Part shown: positions 27,969-36,560 of the stretch, one piece after another
Layout of the letters: every line of letters begins with the position of its first letter
Position numbering within the stretch: the first letter of the stretch is position 1
Assembly (NCBI GenBank): GCA_013426805.1
Contig: JACDZG010000060.1
Coordinates: forward strand, 1-42,375
Length of the DNA stretch: 42,375 nucleotides
From: Chromatiaceae bacterium
GTDB taxonomy: Bacteria > Pseudomonadota > Gammaproteobacteria > Chromatiales > Chromatiaceae
Direction of reading: 5' to 3'
Program-made: the position numbers and the translations under genes
Notes under the pieces: generated by a model
Database searches by the model: none
What the model was told of the DNA's origin: nothing
Seen by the model: only the letters and a program-made list of their open reading frames with translations

Positions 27969-29279
27969 CTAGAGCCCCGCGGCGGTGGCTGCCGACGCCG
28001 GGTCGGTCAACTGTGCGAAGCTCAACTGTTCTTCTTCCACTGTCACCTGGTTCAGCGCCCAGTCCACGACCTGTTCTTCCAAGACCAGTGATTCCACCGG
28101 GCCGAGACGTTGGCGGTCAGTGTAATAATAGTCGATGACCTCCTGCGGGTCCTCGTAGGTGGACGCCATGTCCTCTACGGCCGCCCGGATACGCGGCGGA
28201 TCGGCCTTGATCCCATTCTGCTTGACGATCTCGGCGATGATCAGGCCCAAGCTGACGCGACGTTGCGCGGACTCCTCGAAGAGGCTGTCGGGTAACTCAA
28301 ACTGGGCACCGCCGAGGTTGGCGCGCATCTGTTGTTTCAGCCCGTTGATCTCGTCTGCGACCAAAACCCTGGGAATATCCAGGGTGTTGCACTTCAGTAT
28401 CAGGTCCATCACCTGATCCTTGATGCGGCCGTGGATGCGCTGCTTCAATTCACGTGCCATATTGGAACGCACGTCGGCACGCAAGCGCTCGACATCGCCG
28501 TCGGCGACCCCGAAGGCGCGGGCAAAGGCCTCGTCCACTTCGGGTAGCAAGGGTTCGCTCACCGCGTCGACGGTGACCTCGAAGCGCACCGGGCGCCCGG
28601 CCAGGTCGGCACGCTGGTAGCCTTCCGGAAAACTCAGATCCAAGGTGCGGGCTTCCCCGGCGCTGGCGCCGACCAGAGCGTCCTCGAAGCCGGGGATCAT
28701 GCGCCCCGTGCCGAGTTCCACCGTGGTGCCGGAGGCAGAACCGCCATCGAAGGGCTCGCCGTCCAGGGTGCCCGTATAGGAGATGGTCAGCCGGTCGCCA
28801 ATCTGGCCGGGCCGCTGGACCGCCACCCAGGTCTTGCGCTGTTCGCGCAGCCGCTCGATCATCAGGACCAGGTCTTCATCCGTCAGTTGCGCGACCGGCC
28901 GCTTGACCACTTGGCCGGCCAGGGACGCGAGTTCGACTTGGGGCAGGACCTCGAAGGTCGCGGTGAAGCCGAAGCTCCGCGCCGCCTGGTCGATTTCCGG
29001 CTGGATGTTCGGAGCGCCGGCCAGGCGCAGTGCATGATTCTGCACCGCCTCGGCGAAGCTTGACTGGACCAGCTCGCCGAACACCTCGATCTCGACCTGA
29101 CTGCCATAGCGTTGACGCAGTACCTTCAACGGCGCCTTGCCGGGTCGAAAACCGGGCAGACGGGCCGAGCGCGCGATGCCCTGCAAGCGTTTGTCCACCT
29201 CGCCCTGAATGCGTTCAAAGGGGAGCTCGATGCGCATCCGCCGCTCCAGACCCTCTCCCGACTCCACCGTAACTTGCAT
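27969..29279 (-). CDS. tig: trigger factor (ribosome-associated chaperone)
   Basis: Trigger factor meets nascent chains at the ribosome exit. The start is the ATG at 29279 ([10 protein letters not shown]), giving 436 residues (E. coli 432); 16 further in-frame codons upstream are not family-like. The N-terminal ribosome-binding domain has the loop GFRPGKAP (residues 43-50), identical in layout to the E. coli signature. A central FKBP-type prolyl-isomerase domain (about 155-245; [20 protein letters not shown]) follows, then the helical C-terminal chaperone arms. It heads the conserved tig-clpP-clpX-lon-hupB-ppiD cluster and is preceded by a likely promoter (29390-29419). The call is firm. Confidence 0.97.
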   Translation of the reverse strand: MQVTVESGEGLERRMRIELPFERIQGEVDKRLQGIARSARLPGFRPGKAPLKVLRQRYGSQVEIEVFGELVQSSFAEAVQNHALRLAGAPNIQPEIDQAARSFGFTATFEVLPQVELASLAGQVVKRPVAQLTDEDLVLMIERLREQRKTWVAVQRPGQIGDRLTISYTGTLDGEPFDGGSASGTTVELGTGRMIPGFEDALVGASAGEARTLDLSFPEGYQRADLAGRPVRFEVTVDAVSEPLLPEVDEAFARAFGVADGDVERLRADVRSNMARELKQRIHGRIKDQVMDLILKCNTLDIPRVLVADEINGLKQQMRANLGGAQFELPDSLFEESAQRRVSLGLIIAEIVKQNGIKADPPRIRAAVEDMASTYEDPQEVIDYYYTDRQRLGPVESLVLEEQVVDWALNQVTVEEEQLSFAQLTDPASAATAAGL

Positions 29280-29748
29280 GCGTCGTGTCTCCACCGTCCA
29301 AGCGATCTTCGCCGTGCCGGGTATCACCCCGGCGCGGGTCGAATCAATTCAGTCCATCGGGCAGCGATGCCCGACATGAAAAGCGTAACAGTATAGCCCG
29401 GCTCGCCCTCACGATCCAAGGCAAAGCAAGTGATGTCGCCGGCGATTGCGGAGAATTCGGCGTGGTCCGCCGTTACGCGGCGGGAAGCGAGTGTGACGCG
29501 CCGGGATCAGTGCGCGTTCTGTGTCGACGAGACTGGGCGATCGGGCGATTTCTGCCAGATCGTGTATCACTTGGATCAGCGTTTCGCCAGTCATCGGCGT
29601 CGCGATACCAGGTGCATAGCCCCGCTATGCGCCTGTTCTCGCTCCTTGCTCCTTGAAGCCGGAAGACAATCCGCCAAGCGCTGGTCGCTTCCATTCCGTC
29701 AATCGCCTGACGTCCGGACCGGACGCCTGCATCCCCGCCGGTCGAGGC
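29280..29748. other. 469-bp gap between hemN and tig
   Basis: The lower end holds the likely tig promoter (29390-29419). A short hairpin GCATAGC-CCC-GCTATGC lies at 29614-29630. A minus-strand frame at 29409-29594 begins MTGETLIQVIHDLAEIARSP, which reads like a protein N-terminus but turns Arg-rich and structureless, and it has no ribosome-binding site. I cannot support a gene; the piece may be a fragment or part of a repeat. No T-tract terminator for hemN was found. Confidence 0.4.
29390..29419 (-). promoter_or_regulatory. likely sigma-70 promoter for the tig cluster
   Basis: On the minus strand TTGGAT (complement of 29414-29419), an 18-nt spacer and TATACT (complement of 29390-29395) form a good -35/-10 pair. 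Transcription would begin near 29383, giving a leader of about 104 nt before the tig ATG at 29279. Confidence 0.55.
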
Positions 29749-31134
29749 TCAGATCACCTTCGAGAATCCGATCGGACCGGTCTTGTTGGCAAGATACGCA
29801 TCGAAGGCCATGCAAATATTGCGCACCAGGAGCCGCCCCCGCGGGAGGATGCGGATCTTGCCGGCGTCGATCTCGACCAGTCCGTCACCAATCATGGGGT
29901 TGAGTCGCGTCAGTGCGTCGGCGAAATAATCGGCGAAAACGATGTCCCAGGTCGCTTCGATGGTCGGAATCGCGAGCTCGAAATGGCAGATCAGGCGGGT
30001 GATGACGTCCCGGCGGATCAGGTCGTCGCGGTTCAGCTCCAAGCCGCGGAAGACCGGCAGTCGCCCGGCATCAATGTCCGCATAATACTCTTCCAGTGCC
30101 CGCCGGTTCTGACCGTAGGTCGTGTCCACCTTACCGATGGAGGTTACGCCGAGTCCGATCAGGTCGCAGTCGGCGTGGGTCGAGTAGCCCTGGAAATTGC
30201 GATACAGCGTGCCGGCGCGTTGCGCCAAGGTCAGTTCGTCATCCGGTCGCGCGAAGTGGTCCATGCCGATGTAGACATAGCCCGCCTCGTTCAGGCGGGC
30301 GATCGTGCTTTGCAGGATATCGAGTTTGACCTCCGGTGCCGGCAAGTCAGGCTCATTGATTCGCCGCTGTGGTTTGAAGCGCTCGGGCAGGTGAGCGTAG
30401 TTGAACACTGACACCCGGTCCGGGGCGAATGCGATGATCCGATCCAGCGTGCGTAGGAAGCTGGCAACCGTTTGGAACGGCAGGCCGTAGATCAGATCAA
30501 GACTGATGGAGCGGAAACCCTCCGCGCGTGCCGCGTCGAGTATCTCCAGGGTCTGGGACTCGGTCTGGATGCGGTTCACCGCCTCCTGAACGCGGGGCTC
30601 GAAGTCCTGGACCCCGAGGCTCATGCGGTTGAAGCCGATCCGCCTTAACAACGCCACGGTTGCGGCGTCCGCCTCGCGGGGGTCGATCTCGATCGAGTAC
30701 TCGCCGGTCGCATCGTCGGCCAAGGTGAAGTGGCGACGGGTCTGCTGCATGAGCCCCTGCATCTGGTCGTGGCTCAGGAAAGTCGGGGTACCGCCACCCC
30801 AATGCAGTTGCTCGACCATCCGATCGCGGTCGAACAGGGCCGCTTGCATTTCGATCTCGCGGTAAAGGTGGTCGAGATAAGGAGGCGCCAGCGACCGATC
30901 TTTGGTGGCGATCTTGTTGCAGGCGCAGTAGAAACAAACCGTGTCGCAAAACGGAATATGGAAGTACAGCGACAACGGACGCTTGCTGGCGTTGCTGCGT
31001 GCACAGGCCGCGGCGTATGCGGTCGCATCGAAGCCCTCGTGAAACTCGACTGCCGTCGGGTAAGAGGTGTAGCGCGGGCCGCTTTGATCATAGCGGCGGA
31101 TCAGGTCCAGGTCGAAAGAGATACCCTGTTCCAT
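29749..31134 (-). CDS. hemN: oxygen-independent coproporphyrinogen III oxidase (radical SAM)
   Basis: HemN oxidatively decarboxylates coproporphyrinogen III to protoporphyrinogen IX without oxygen, using S-adenosylmethionine and a 4Fe-4S cluster; it feeds haem (and, in phototrophs, bacteriochlorophyll). The 461-residue protein matches E. coli HemN (457). PRYTSYPTA (residues 20-28) and the CxxxCxxCxC motif (Cys63, Cys67, Cys70, Cys72 in PFCDTVCFYCAC) identify a genuine HemN rather than the related HemW. GAGG lies about 10 nt before the ATG at 31134. It follows the small orf107 by 66 bp and is probably in one operon with it and prmB. No FNR-type palindrome was recognised in the short gap. Confidence 0.96.
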   Translation of the reverse strand: MEQGISFDLDLIRRYDQSGPRYTSYPTAVEFHEGFDATAYAAACARSNASKRPLSLYFHIPFCDTVCFYCACNKIATKDRSLAPPYLDHLYREIEMQAALFDRDRMVEQLHWGGGTPTFLSHDQMQGLMQQTRRHFTLADDATGEYSIEIDPREADAATVALLRRIGFNRMSLGVQDFEPRVQEAVNRIQTESQTLEILDAARAEGFRSISLDLIYGLPFQTVASFLRTLDRIIAFAPDRVSVFNYAHLPERFKPQRRINEPDLPAPEVKLDILQSTIARLNEAGYVYIGMDHFARPDDELTLAQRAGTLYRNFQGYSTHADCDLIGLGVTSIGKVDTTYGQNRRALEEYYADIDAGRLPVFRGLELNRDDLIRRDVITRLICHFELAIPTIEATWDIVFADYFADALTRLNPMIGDGLVEIDAGKIRILPRGRLLVRNICMAFDAYLANKTGPIGFSKVI

Positions 31135-31200
31135 CGATTCAAACCTCTAGCGCCGACGTTGGCGCCTCAAAATAGTTGCATGTTTTCATTCAGGGCCAGC

Positions 31201-31524
31201 TCAGGTGTCGGTGCCCGCGACATCGAGACCTCGCCGGTGCGTCTCGTTGATTTGCCGCAGCAGCGTATGGAAGGGGATCTCGTCGGCATACCGACCCGCC
31301 AGTTCCATGAACGGCAAATCCTCGCGTCCGAAGCAGTAGGTTCCGTCCTGCATGGACTGGTAGACCGCCTTGATGCTTTCTTCCAGGGGGTCGAGAAATA
31401 CGGGAAAGCGGGTCAGGTCCTCGAGTTCGTACTCCAGGCAGTCCCGCAGGTCGGCGACCTCGAAGGTTGCCTGACACACCCATTCGACATATTCATCCGC
31501 GCAGCGCGCCCGTCTCAAACTCAT
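31201..31524 (-). CDS. conserved hypothetical protein (107 aa) between prmB and hemN
   Basis: A small acidic protein, probably cytoplasmic, without signal peptide or membrane helix. It starts 4 bp after the prmB stop and has a strong Shine-Dalgarno, GAGGAGG at 31534-31540 (minus), which lies inside the end of prmB, so translational coupling with prmB is likely. The sequence is mainly helical (EYVEWVCQATFEVADLRDCLEYE; LEESIKAVYQSMQDG) with a Cys-containing segment (residues 7, 16, 28 and 64 are Cys) and the phrase GTYCFGREDLPFMELAGRYADEIPFHTLL. I recognise it only as a conserved gammaproteobacterial type; the function is unknown. Location beside hemN hints at haem or redox physiology, which is inference. 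Confidence 0.75.
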   Translation of the reverse strand: MSLRRARCADEYVEWVCQATFEVADLRDCLEYELEDLTRFPVFLDPLEESIKAVYQSMQDGTYCFGREDLPFMELAGRYADEIPFHTLLRQINETHRRGLDVAGTDT

Positions 31525-31528
31525 TGGG

Positions 31529-32443
31529 TCAAGCCTCCTCGAACTCGCGTTGGTACTGCTTGATTTGTGCGCGTGTCAACAGTAACACGCCCTCGCCGCC
31601 GCGTTCGAACTCGATCCAGGTCCAGGGCACCCGCGGCAGGCGCTGCTCCAGTTCAGGGGCCGCGGAACCGGCCTCCAAAACCAAAATGCCCTCATCGGTC
31701 AAGTGGCGTCCGGCCTCGCGCAGGATGCGCAGCAACAGGTCCAGTCCGTCCTCGCCGCCCAGCAGAGCCAATCGCGGTTCCCGCTGGTACTCGGGAGGCA
31801 GACCGTCCAGTTCCGCTCGCCGCACATACGGCGGATTGCAGCAGATAACGTCATAGCGCTCTTCCGTGAGGCCGTTGAACAGGTCCGACTCCCAGACGCG
31901 CACGCGATCGGCAACCTGATGCTTTTCCACGTTGCGTCGTGCCACCGCCAGAGCAGCCTGCGAGATATCCGCCAGATCGACATTCACATGCGGCAGGTAG
32001 ACAGCCGCGGCGATCCCGATGCAGCCGCTTCCGGCGCAAAGGTCCAGGATGCGATCCACCTGCCCGGCGTCGATCCAGGGTTCGAACTCCGCCTCGATCA
32101 GCTCGGCGATCGGTGAACGAGGGATGAGGACCTGCTCGTCGATGTCGAATTCCATCCCGGCGAACCAGGCGCGTCCCGTGAGATACGCCGCCGGCAGCCG
32201 TTCGCTCACGCGCCGCTCGATCAGGTCCGTGACCACCGTGCGCTCGGCTGAGGTGAGGCGGCAGTCGCGGAAGCTGGCTGGGAGATCCGGCTGCAGGCAG
32301 AGAGCGGCCAGCACCAGTTGCGCCGCCTCGTCCAACGCATTGTCCGTGCCGTGGCCGAAAAAAACTCCAGCGCTGTTGAAGCGACTGGCGCCCCAGCGGA
32401 CATAGTCCTGGATCGTCATCAATCCATCAGCTTGTTCGGCCAT
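31529..32443 (-). CDS. prmB: 50S ribosomal protein L3 glutamine methyltransferase
   Basis: PrmB uses S-adenosylmethionine to N5-methylate a glutamine of ribosomal protein L3. The start is the ATG at 32443 (MAEQADGLMTIQDY), giving 304 residues (E. coli 310). An ATG at 32419 is an alternative, and the longer open frame up to 32626 overlaps iscR. The helical N-terminal domain (about 5-90) precedes a class I methyltransferase fold with motif I LDLCAGSGCIG and the substrate-glutamine motif NPPY (CCNPPYVRR). The VLIPRSPIAELIE segment, typical of PrmB rather than PrmC (which has RPETE), distinguishes the two. It follows iscR by 118 bp and is tightly followed by orf107. Confidence 0.94.
   Translation of the reverse strand: MAEQADGLMTIQDYVRWGASRFNSAGVFFGHGTDNALDEAAQLVLAALCLQPDLPASFRDCRLTSAERTVVTDLIERRVSERLPAAYLTGRAWFAGMEFDIDEQVLIPRSPIAELIEAEFEPWIDAGQVDRILDLCAGSGCIGIAAAVYLPHVNVDLADISQAALAVARRNVEKHQVADRVRVWESDLFNGLTEERYDVICCNPPYVRRAELDGLPPEYQREPRLALLGGEDGLDLLLRILREAGRHLTDEGILVLEAGSAAPELEQRLPRVPWTWIEFERGGEGVLLLTRAQIKQYQREFEEA
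31534..31540 (-). promoter_or_regulatory. Shine-Dalgarno for orf107 inside the end of prmB
   Basis: GAGGAGG on the minus strand, 9 nt before the ATG at 31524, overlaps the last codons of prmB. It fixes the orf107 start and supports coupled translation of the two genes. Confidence 0.75.
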
Positions 32444-32561
32444 CGCCTCGTGCTTCCCAGTTCGTTGCGCGGTCCCACCGGATGGGGGCCGCTCCCGCGT
32501 CGCCGGCGGGGTGATAAGGATAGCACTTGGCCGGCCTGTGCACCGGATCGCGTGCGACCCT

Positions 32562-33026
32562 TCAAGCGGCGCGGCGGTTTCCGTTCGCGGTGAGGAAGTC
32601 TGGCCGGGACTTCTGCTTGTCGGCACGCCCGCGCTCGACCAGATCTTCCAGGGTGATCCCGCTCAGGAAGTGGAAAATCTCGTCGCTCAACTGGTCCCAC
32701 AAGTGATGTGTCAGACAGCGCTGACCGTCCCGACAGTTCTCCCGTCCGCCGCAACGGGTGAACTCAACCCATTCGTCCACGGCGCAGATGATGTCGGCGA
32801 TCGACACCTCGGCCGCCGGCCGCCCCAGATAATATCCGCCGCCGGGTCCACGGACGCCGCGCACCAGTTGCTTGTTACGTAGTGCTGCGAACAACTGTTC
32901 CAGGTAAGAAAGCGAAATGCCCTGGTTGACTGAAATATCCGCCAGGGTCACCGGGCCGTTGCCGGCGTGCAGTGCCAGATCGAGCATGGCGGTTACCGCG
33001 TATCTACCTTTGGTCGAGAGTCTCAT
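32562..33026 (-). CDS. iscR: Rrf2-family iron-sulfur cluster regulator IscR
   Basis: IscR senses 2Fe-2S cluster supply and controls Fe-S assembly genes. The 154-residue protein begins [20 protein letters not shown], the typical winged-helix N-terminus. The cluster ligands Cys92, Cys98, Cys104 and His107 have exactly the spacing of E. coli IscR. A type 1-like IscR binding site lies upstream (33084-33100), so autoregulation is likely. Oddly, iscS, iscU and iscA do not follow; the next gene is prmB. The gene may therefore be separated from its operon by rearrangement, or be a second IscR with its own targets. The family call is firm. Confidence 0.94.
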   Translation of the reverse strand: MRLSTKGRYAVTAMLDLALHAGNGPVTLADISVNQGISLSYLEQLFAALRNKQLVRGVRGPGGGYYLGRPAAEVSIADIICAVDEWVEFTRCGGRENCRDGQRCLTHHLWDQLSDEIFHFLSGITLEDLVERGRADKQKSRPDFLTANGNRRAA

Positions 33027-33083
33027 ATTTATTGCCTGCCAGGTGTGAGTTGAGCCCAGAAGATCGCGCGGCCAGACGCGACT

Positions 33084-33100
33084 CTGACTAAGTTAGTCAA
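33084..33100 (-). promoter_or_regulatory. type 1-like IscR binding site upstream of iscR
   Basis: On the minus strand TTGACTAACTTAGTCAG (complement of 33084-33100) matches the recalled E. coli type 1 IscR consensus YYGACTRwwwYAGTCRR at 16 of 17 positions (one C in the central w triplet). It lies 58 bp before the iscR ATG and contains a TTGACT hexamer that could be a -35 element. It suggests feedback repression by 2Fe-2S-loaded IscR. Confidence 0.7.
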
Positions 33101-33177
33101 CAATTTTCGCATTTCAATGCATCAAGGGCGGAAAAGCCTCGGACCGCGGTCGGGCCGGGTGGCGTCCAGCGCGGCGG

Positions 33178-33972
33178 TTACCGATTCCCAGGCCGCGCCC
33201 CGGCTCCCAGTCGCGCCAGCGGATCCTGGCGATAGAAGGCGCGAAGTTGGGAGTAGACGGCCGGGTATTCGGCGTTGAGTAGGCCGGGGACCTCGAAAAA
33301 AGCCTCGCTGACGACTGCAAAAAACTCGGCGGGCGACTCGGCTCCGTAGGGGTCGATCAAGGTCGCGTTCCCCGCCGCTGCCCGGCGGTTGAGGTCTGCA
33401 TAGGCCGCGGTGAACGCCTGTGTCCATGACTGACCCGACATACCGGCGTGCAGCGGCGGTCGGCCATTGGCAGCACCGTCGCGCATGTCGAGCTTGTGGG
33501 CCAATTCGTGCAATACGACGTTGTAGCCGTCCAGGGTCCGACCGGCCGCCACGTCAGCCCATGACAGGATCACGGGTCCCTGCTCCCAAGCCTCGCCGCT
33601 CTTGACCGCGTCGTCCACCCAGACCAGGCCGTCGGCATCCACGTACTCACGCGCTGGGACGAACTCGGCTGGATAGAGGATCAGCGCATACCATCCGCGG
33701 TACCAGTCGAGCCCGAGTTCCAGAACCGGCAATGCTGCTTGCAGGCCGATGATCAGCCGCATCTGAGCGGTCAACTGAAGCCCCTGCACTGCTTCCAGTC
33801 GCTTGTCCCGCAGGAACCGCAGTGCAAGGTCGGCGAGCCGGCCATCCTGCTCGTCGCTCAACCCGGCGAGCAATGGGAGCGCGGCGCGGGCCGCTCGCCA
33901 GTCCGACCGGCAGTAGCGTCGGCGCTCCCGGGCGAGGGTTCGGGACTGCCACCAACGGGTCAGCATGCCCAC
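33178..33972 (-). CDS. mtfA: MtfA zinc peptidase (Mlc-titration factor family)
   Basis: MtfA in E. coli binds the glucose repressor Mlc, titrating it away from ptsG, and has zinc-dependent aminopeptidase activity. The 264-residue protein matches the family's length (265). The HEXXH motif HELAH (residues 155-159, within VVLHELAHKLD) supplies two His ligands and the catalytic Glu, and Glu216 in AEFFAVVSE is the likely third ligand. The N-terminal about 60 residues are Arg-rich and helical. No Mlc or PTS gene is nearby, so here its target is unknown. It lies divergent from cytochrome c4 and 151 bp from iscR, with no sign of co-transcription. Confidence 0.92.
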   Translation of the reverse strand: MGMLTRWWQSRTLARERRRYCRSDWRAARAALPLLAGLSDEQDGRLADLALRFLRDKRLEAVQGLQLTAQMRLIIGLQAALPVLELGLDWYRGWYALILYPAEFVPAREYVDADGLVWVDDAVKSGEAWEQGPVILSWADVAAGRTLDGYNVVLHELAHKLDMRDGAANGRPPLHAGMSGQSWTQAFTAAYADLNRRAAAGNATLIDPYGAESPAEFFAVVSEAFFEVPGLLNAEYPAVYSQLRAFYRQDPLARLGAGARPGNR

Positions 33973-34401
33973 GACCGGACCTTGGTGAGTGTGGGCATCA
34001 GCATGCGCTTGTGCAGGCTAGGCCCCATCTGCGGCATCACGCGGCGCCGTGTTCGGCTGTTGGCCTGGCGACAGTACACCTTTTGCTCTAGATTTTCTGG
34101 TGATCGCGCGGCGGCCTTGGGACTTGGCGAAGCTTTGGTTACACTGCGCGATGGACTGCGGCTCCGATGGTGTCGGCGCTCCCTCGCCCTCATCCATGCG
34201 ATCGGTGTGCTTAGCGGAATCTTTTGCGCGGCCGCGGGTCTCTGCATCGGCAGCGGGGTGAAACACCATTCCATCGACAAGAATTGGTGCGGGGAAATTG
34301 ACCCGTATGAGCCACCTCTGATATACATCCGGGGATTTTCTCACTCTTCAAGGTGACCGCGATCGGGCGTGGTCACGCACAACCTAAGACGGGCACTGGA
34401 A
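33973..34401. other. divergent gap between mtfA and cytochrome c4
   Basis: This 429-bp region holds the likely cytochrome c4 promoter (34298-34327). No gene is supported in it; the short frames on both strands are Arg/Ser-rich and lack ribosome-binding sites. No other repeat or site was recognised. Confidence 0.45.
34298..34327 (+). promoter_or_regulatory. likely sigma-70 promoter for cytochrome c4
   Basis: TTGACC (34298-34303), an 18-nt spacer and TATACA (34322-34327) are both close to consensus. Transcription would start near 34334, giving a leader of about 68 nt before the ATG at 34402. Confidence 0.6.
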
Positions 34402-35055
34402 ATGACTAGCAACTGGCTACAAACGGTTTCGGCGGCGGCACTCCTGGTCGGCGGGCTTTCAGGCACGGCCTGGGCCAACCAGGCGGCGAACGAGGGGGCG
34501 CAGCCGGTCGGTGACCCCAAGGCGGGGGAGGCCAAGGCCAACGTCATTTGTGTCGCCTGCCATGGCCCCATGGGCAACAGCATCGTCCCGATCTGGCCCA
34601 AGCTCGCCGGCCAGCATCCCCAGTATATCTACAAACAACTCATGGACTTCAAGGCCGGCAGACGCCAAAACGCGCAGATGAGCCCGATGGCGGCCCCGCT
34701 GTCGGAGCAGGAAGTGCGCGATGTGGCGGCCTATTTCTCCAGTCAGTCTCAGTCCGGCGGTACTGCCGATCCGGCCCTGGCCGCGCTGGGCGAGCGTATC
34801 TATCGGGCCGGCAACCCGACGTCGGGTGTACCCGCGTGTGCCGGGTGCCACGGCCCCGCCGGCATGGGCGTTGGTCTCGCCAAGTTCCCGCGTATTTCGG
34901 GTCAACATGCGGACTACGCCAAGCAGACTCTGACCTGGTTCCGCGACGGCAGCCGGGCGAACGACCCCAACGGCATGATGCGCGGAGTCGCCGCCCGTCT
35001 GACCAACGATGAGATTGCCGCGGTTGCTCAGTACGTTCAGGGGCTCAGCCAGTAA
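34402..35055 (+). CDS. dihaem cytochrome c4
   Basis: Cytochrome c4 is a periplasmic two-haem electron carrier, usually donating to terminal oxidases. The start is the ATG at 34402 (MTSNWLQTVS), giving 217 residues; a GTG 11 codons upstream is less likely. A signal peptide (cleavage after AWA, about residue 25) is followed by two tandem class I cytochrome c domains. The haem sites are CVACH (Cys50, Cys53, His54) and CAGCH (Cys146, Cys149, His150); the likely axial Met ligands are Met93 or Met96 and Met192 or Met193. The repeated layout (KLAGQHPQYIYKQLMDFKAG against RISGQHADYAKQTLTWFRDG) shows the internal duplication typical of c4. It seems monocistronic with its own promoter. Confidence 0.95.
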   Translation: MTSNWLQTVSAAALLVGGLSGTAWANQAANEGAQPVGDPKAGEAKANVICVACHGPMGNSIVPIWPKLAGQHPQYIYKQLMDFKAGRRQNAQMSPMAAPLSEQEVRDVAAYFSSQSQSGGTADPALAALGERIYRAGNPTSGVPACAGCHGPAGMGVGLAKFPRISGQHADYAKQTLTWFRDGSRANDPNGMMRGVAARLTNDEIAAVAQYVQGLSQ

Positions 35056-35212
35056 CATCGTTAACGTCGGCATGCCGCGAAGTGGAGGCCCTGTTTCCGG
35101 TGGCAGGGCAGCGTCCGATAGCCGTCGCTGGGGCAAACCCGGCGGTCAGGCGTCGCGGTAGCTTGGGTCAGGCATTCACTACCGGGGCCTCGAGTCACGG
35201 ATCGGCGCGTCA

Positions 35213-36043
35213 ATGCAGCACATCAAACTGCTGAGCTACAACGTCCAGGGCGGAATCTATTCCCGTCGGTACAGCGACTACGTGACGAACAGTTGGAAGC
35301 ACGTGCTTCCGCATCCGGAACGGTTCGTCAATCTGGCACGGATCGCCCAGTTGATTCAGCAGTTCGATGTGGTCGGACTGCAAGAGGTGGACGCCGGCAG
35401 CCTGCGCAGCGCCAACATCGACCAGATCCAGTATCTGGCGCGGCAGGGCGGTTTCCCTTACTGGTACCGCCAGATCAACCGTGACCTCGGTCTTTTCGCT
35501 CAGCACAGCAATGGGTTGCTGAGCCGGCTGCGGCCGGGTCCGGTTACCGAGCACAAACTTCCCGGGCTGCCCGGCCGCGGCGCCGTGGTGGTGGAGATCC
35601 CGCTGGCGGATGGCGAGCAACTGGCGATCGGTATCGTCCACCTGGCCCTGGGGTGGCGGGCGCGCAAGCGTCAGCTCAACTATTTGGCCGGCCTGGTGGA
35701 GGAGCATCCGCTGCTGGTGCTGATGGGTGACTTCAACTGCGGCAGTGACTCACGCAGCCTGCGGACGATGGTCAGACGCACCGGGATGCAGGGTTTGGAT
35801 TACAACCTGAAGACCTTTCCCAGTTGGCGTCCGCGCCACAATCTGGATCACATCCTGGTGACTCAGCCGCTGCGGATCCTGAGTGCCCATGTGATCGACT
35901 ACCCCCTGTCCGACCACCTCCCGCTGAGCATGACGCTGGGCCTGCCGGAGGGGCTGGGTTTTGCCGAACCGGCTGACCTGCGCGGAACCCCATTCAATCC
36001 TGTACATAAAAGTGACGCCAACCAAGGCCGCAAGCGTCGGTGA
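35213..36043 (+). CDS. endonuclease/exonuclease/phosphatase (EEP) family protein
   Basis: This 276-residue protein has every core motif of the EEP superfamily: SYNVQGG (residues 8-14), LQEVD with the metal-binding Glu, IVHLALG, MGDFNCG with catalytic Asp and Asn, LDHILVT and SDHLPLS with the general-base His. There is no signal peptide. The family covers DNA repair nucleases, phosphodiesterases and lipid phosphatases, and motifs alone do not fix the substrate; the lack of extra DNA-binding loops argues against classical exonuclease III. The gene follows cytochrome c4 by 157 bp without visible coupling. Its 3' end overlaps the convergent zinc-ribbon gene by 50 bp. E. coli YbhP is a similarly organised relative, but I do not assign that name. 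Confidence 0.88.
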   Translation: MQHIKLLSYNVQGGIYSRRYSDYVTNSWKHVLPHPERFVNLARIAQLIQQFDVVGLQEVDAGSLRSANIDQIQYLARQGGFPYWYRQINRDLGLFAQHSNGLLSRLRPGPVTEHKLPGLPGRGAVVVEIPLADGEQLAIGIVHLALGWRARKRQLNYLAGLVEEHPLLVLMGDFNCGSDSRSLRTMVRRTGMQGLDYNLKTFPSWRPRHNLDHILVTQPLRILSAHVIDYPLSDHLPLSMTLGLPEGLGFAEPADLRGTPFNPVHKSDANQGRKRR

Positions 36044-36560
36044 GCAAATCAATGAGCGGCGGTGTCGGCACCGCTTCGCCGGGGAAGACCTCCTCGACCA
36101 GGACGAACAGGCGTCCGAACCCGCCCTGTTCTTTCCAATCCCAGCGCCAGGGCGGACGGGTGTCGCCGCAGGCCGTGCAGGTGGTTCCCGTGAGTGGGCG
36201 GTCCAATTCAGCAACTATCCGGTCGCGCCAGTCCCTGAGCCGCGCGCGGCAGTTGGGGCAGCGCGGCGGACGCGTGTTGCGGCCACATAATAGGCGCGGT
36301 GTGGCGCTCAAGGTCGAAATCCGCACATGGCAGAACGCGATGTGCGGGTCCGGCCCGGCGGTGGTGGGAACCACGACCGCGCAGCCGCTGAAGGAGAGTA
36401 AGCTCAGGAAGTTGGCTCCGACGGTGTAAGCCTGGTCATGGCCGGGTAGGGGGGCGGCGATGAAACCAGCCTGTGACAGCGACTCGACCAGCAAGCTGAC
36501 CTCGGGTCCAGCGAGTGGATCGGCGGTCGTCAGAACCAGCCGTCCGGTGTGGTTGGGCAT
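35994..36560 (-). CDS. conserved zinc-ribbon protein of unknown function
   Basis: A 188-residue cytoplasmic protein. Two Cys pairs, CPNC (residues 100-103) and CTAC (132-135), about 30 residues apart, form a likely zinc ribbon. The N-terminal about 70 residues alternate strands and helices (GRLVLTTADPLAG, SLLVESLSQAGFIAAPLPG), and the C-terminal part has FGRLFVLVEEVFPGEAVPTPPLIDLL, predicting a compact alpha/beta fold. I recognise no family name. The last 50 bp overlap, tail to tail, the end of the EEP gene, so both cannot be lengthened. It has no near neighbour on its strand, so it is probably monocistronic; transcription would start in the 111 bp shared with the divergent transglycosylase gene. 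Confidence 0.7.
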   Translation of the reverse strand: MPNHTGRLVLTTADPLAGPEVSLLVESLSQAGFIAAPLPGHDQAYTVGANFLSLLSFSGCAVVVPTTAGPDPHIAFCHVRISTLSATPRLLCGRNTRPPRCPNCRARLRDWRDRIVAELDRPLTGTTCTACGDTRPPWRWDWKEQGGFGRLFVLVEEVFPGEAVPTPPLIDLLTDACGLGWRHFYVQD

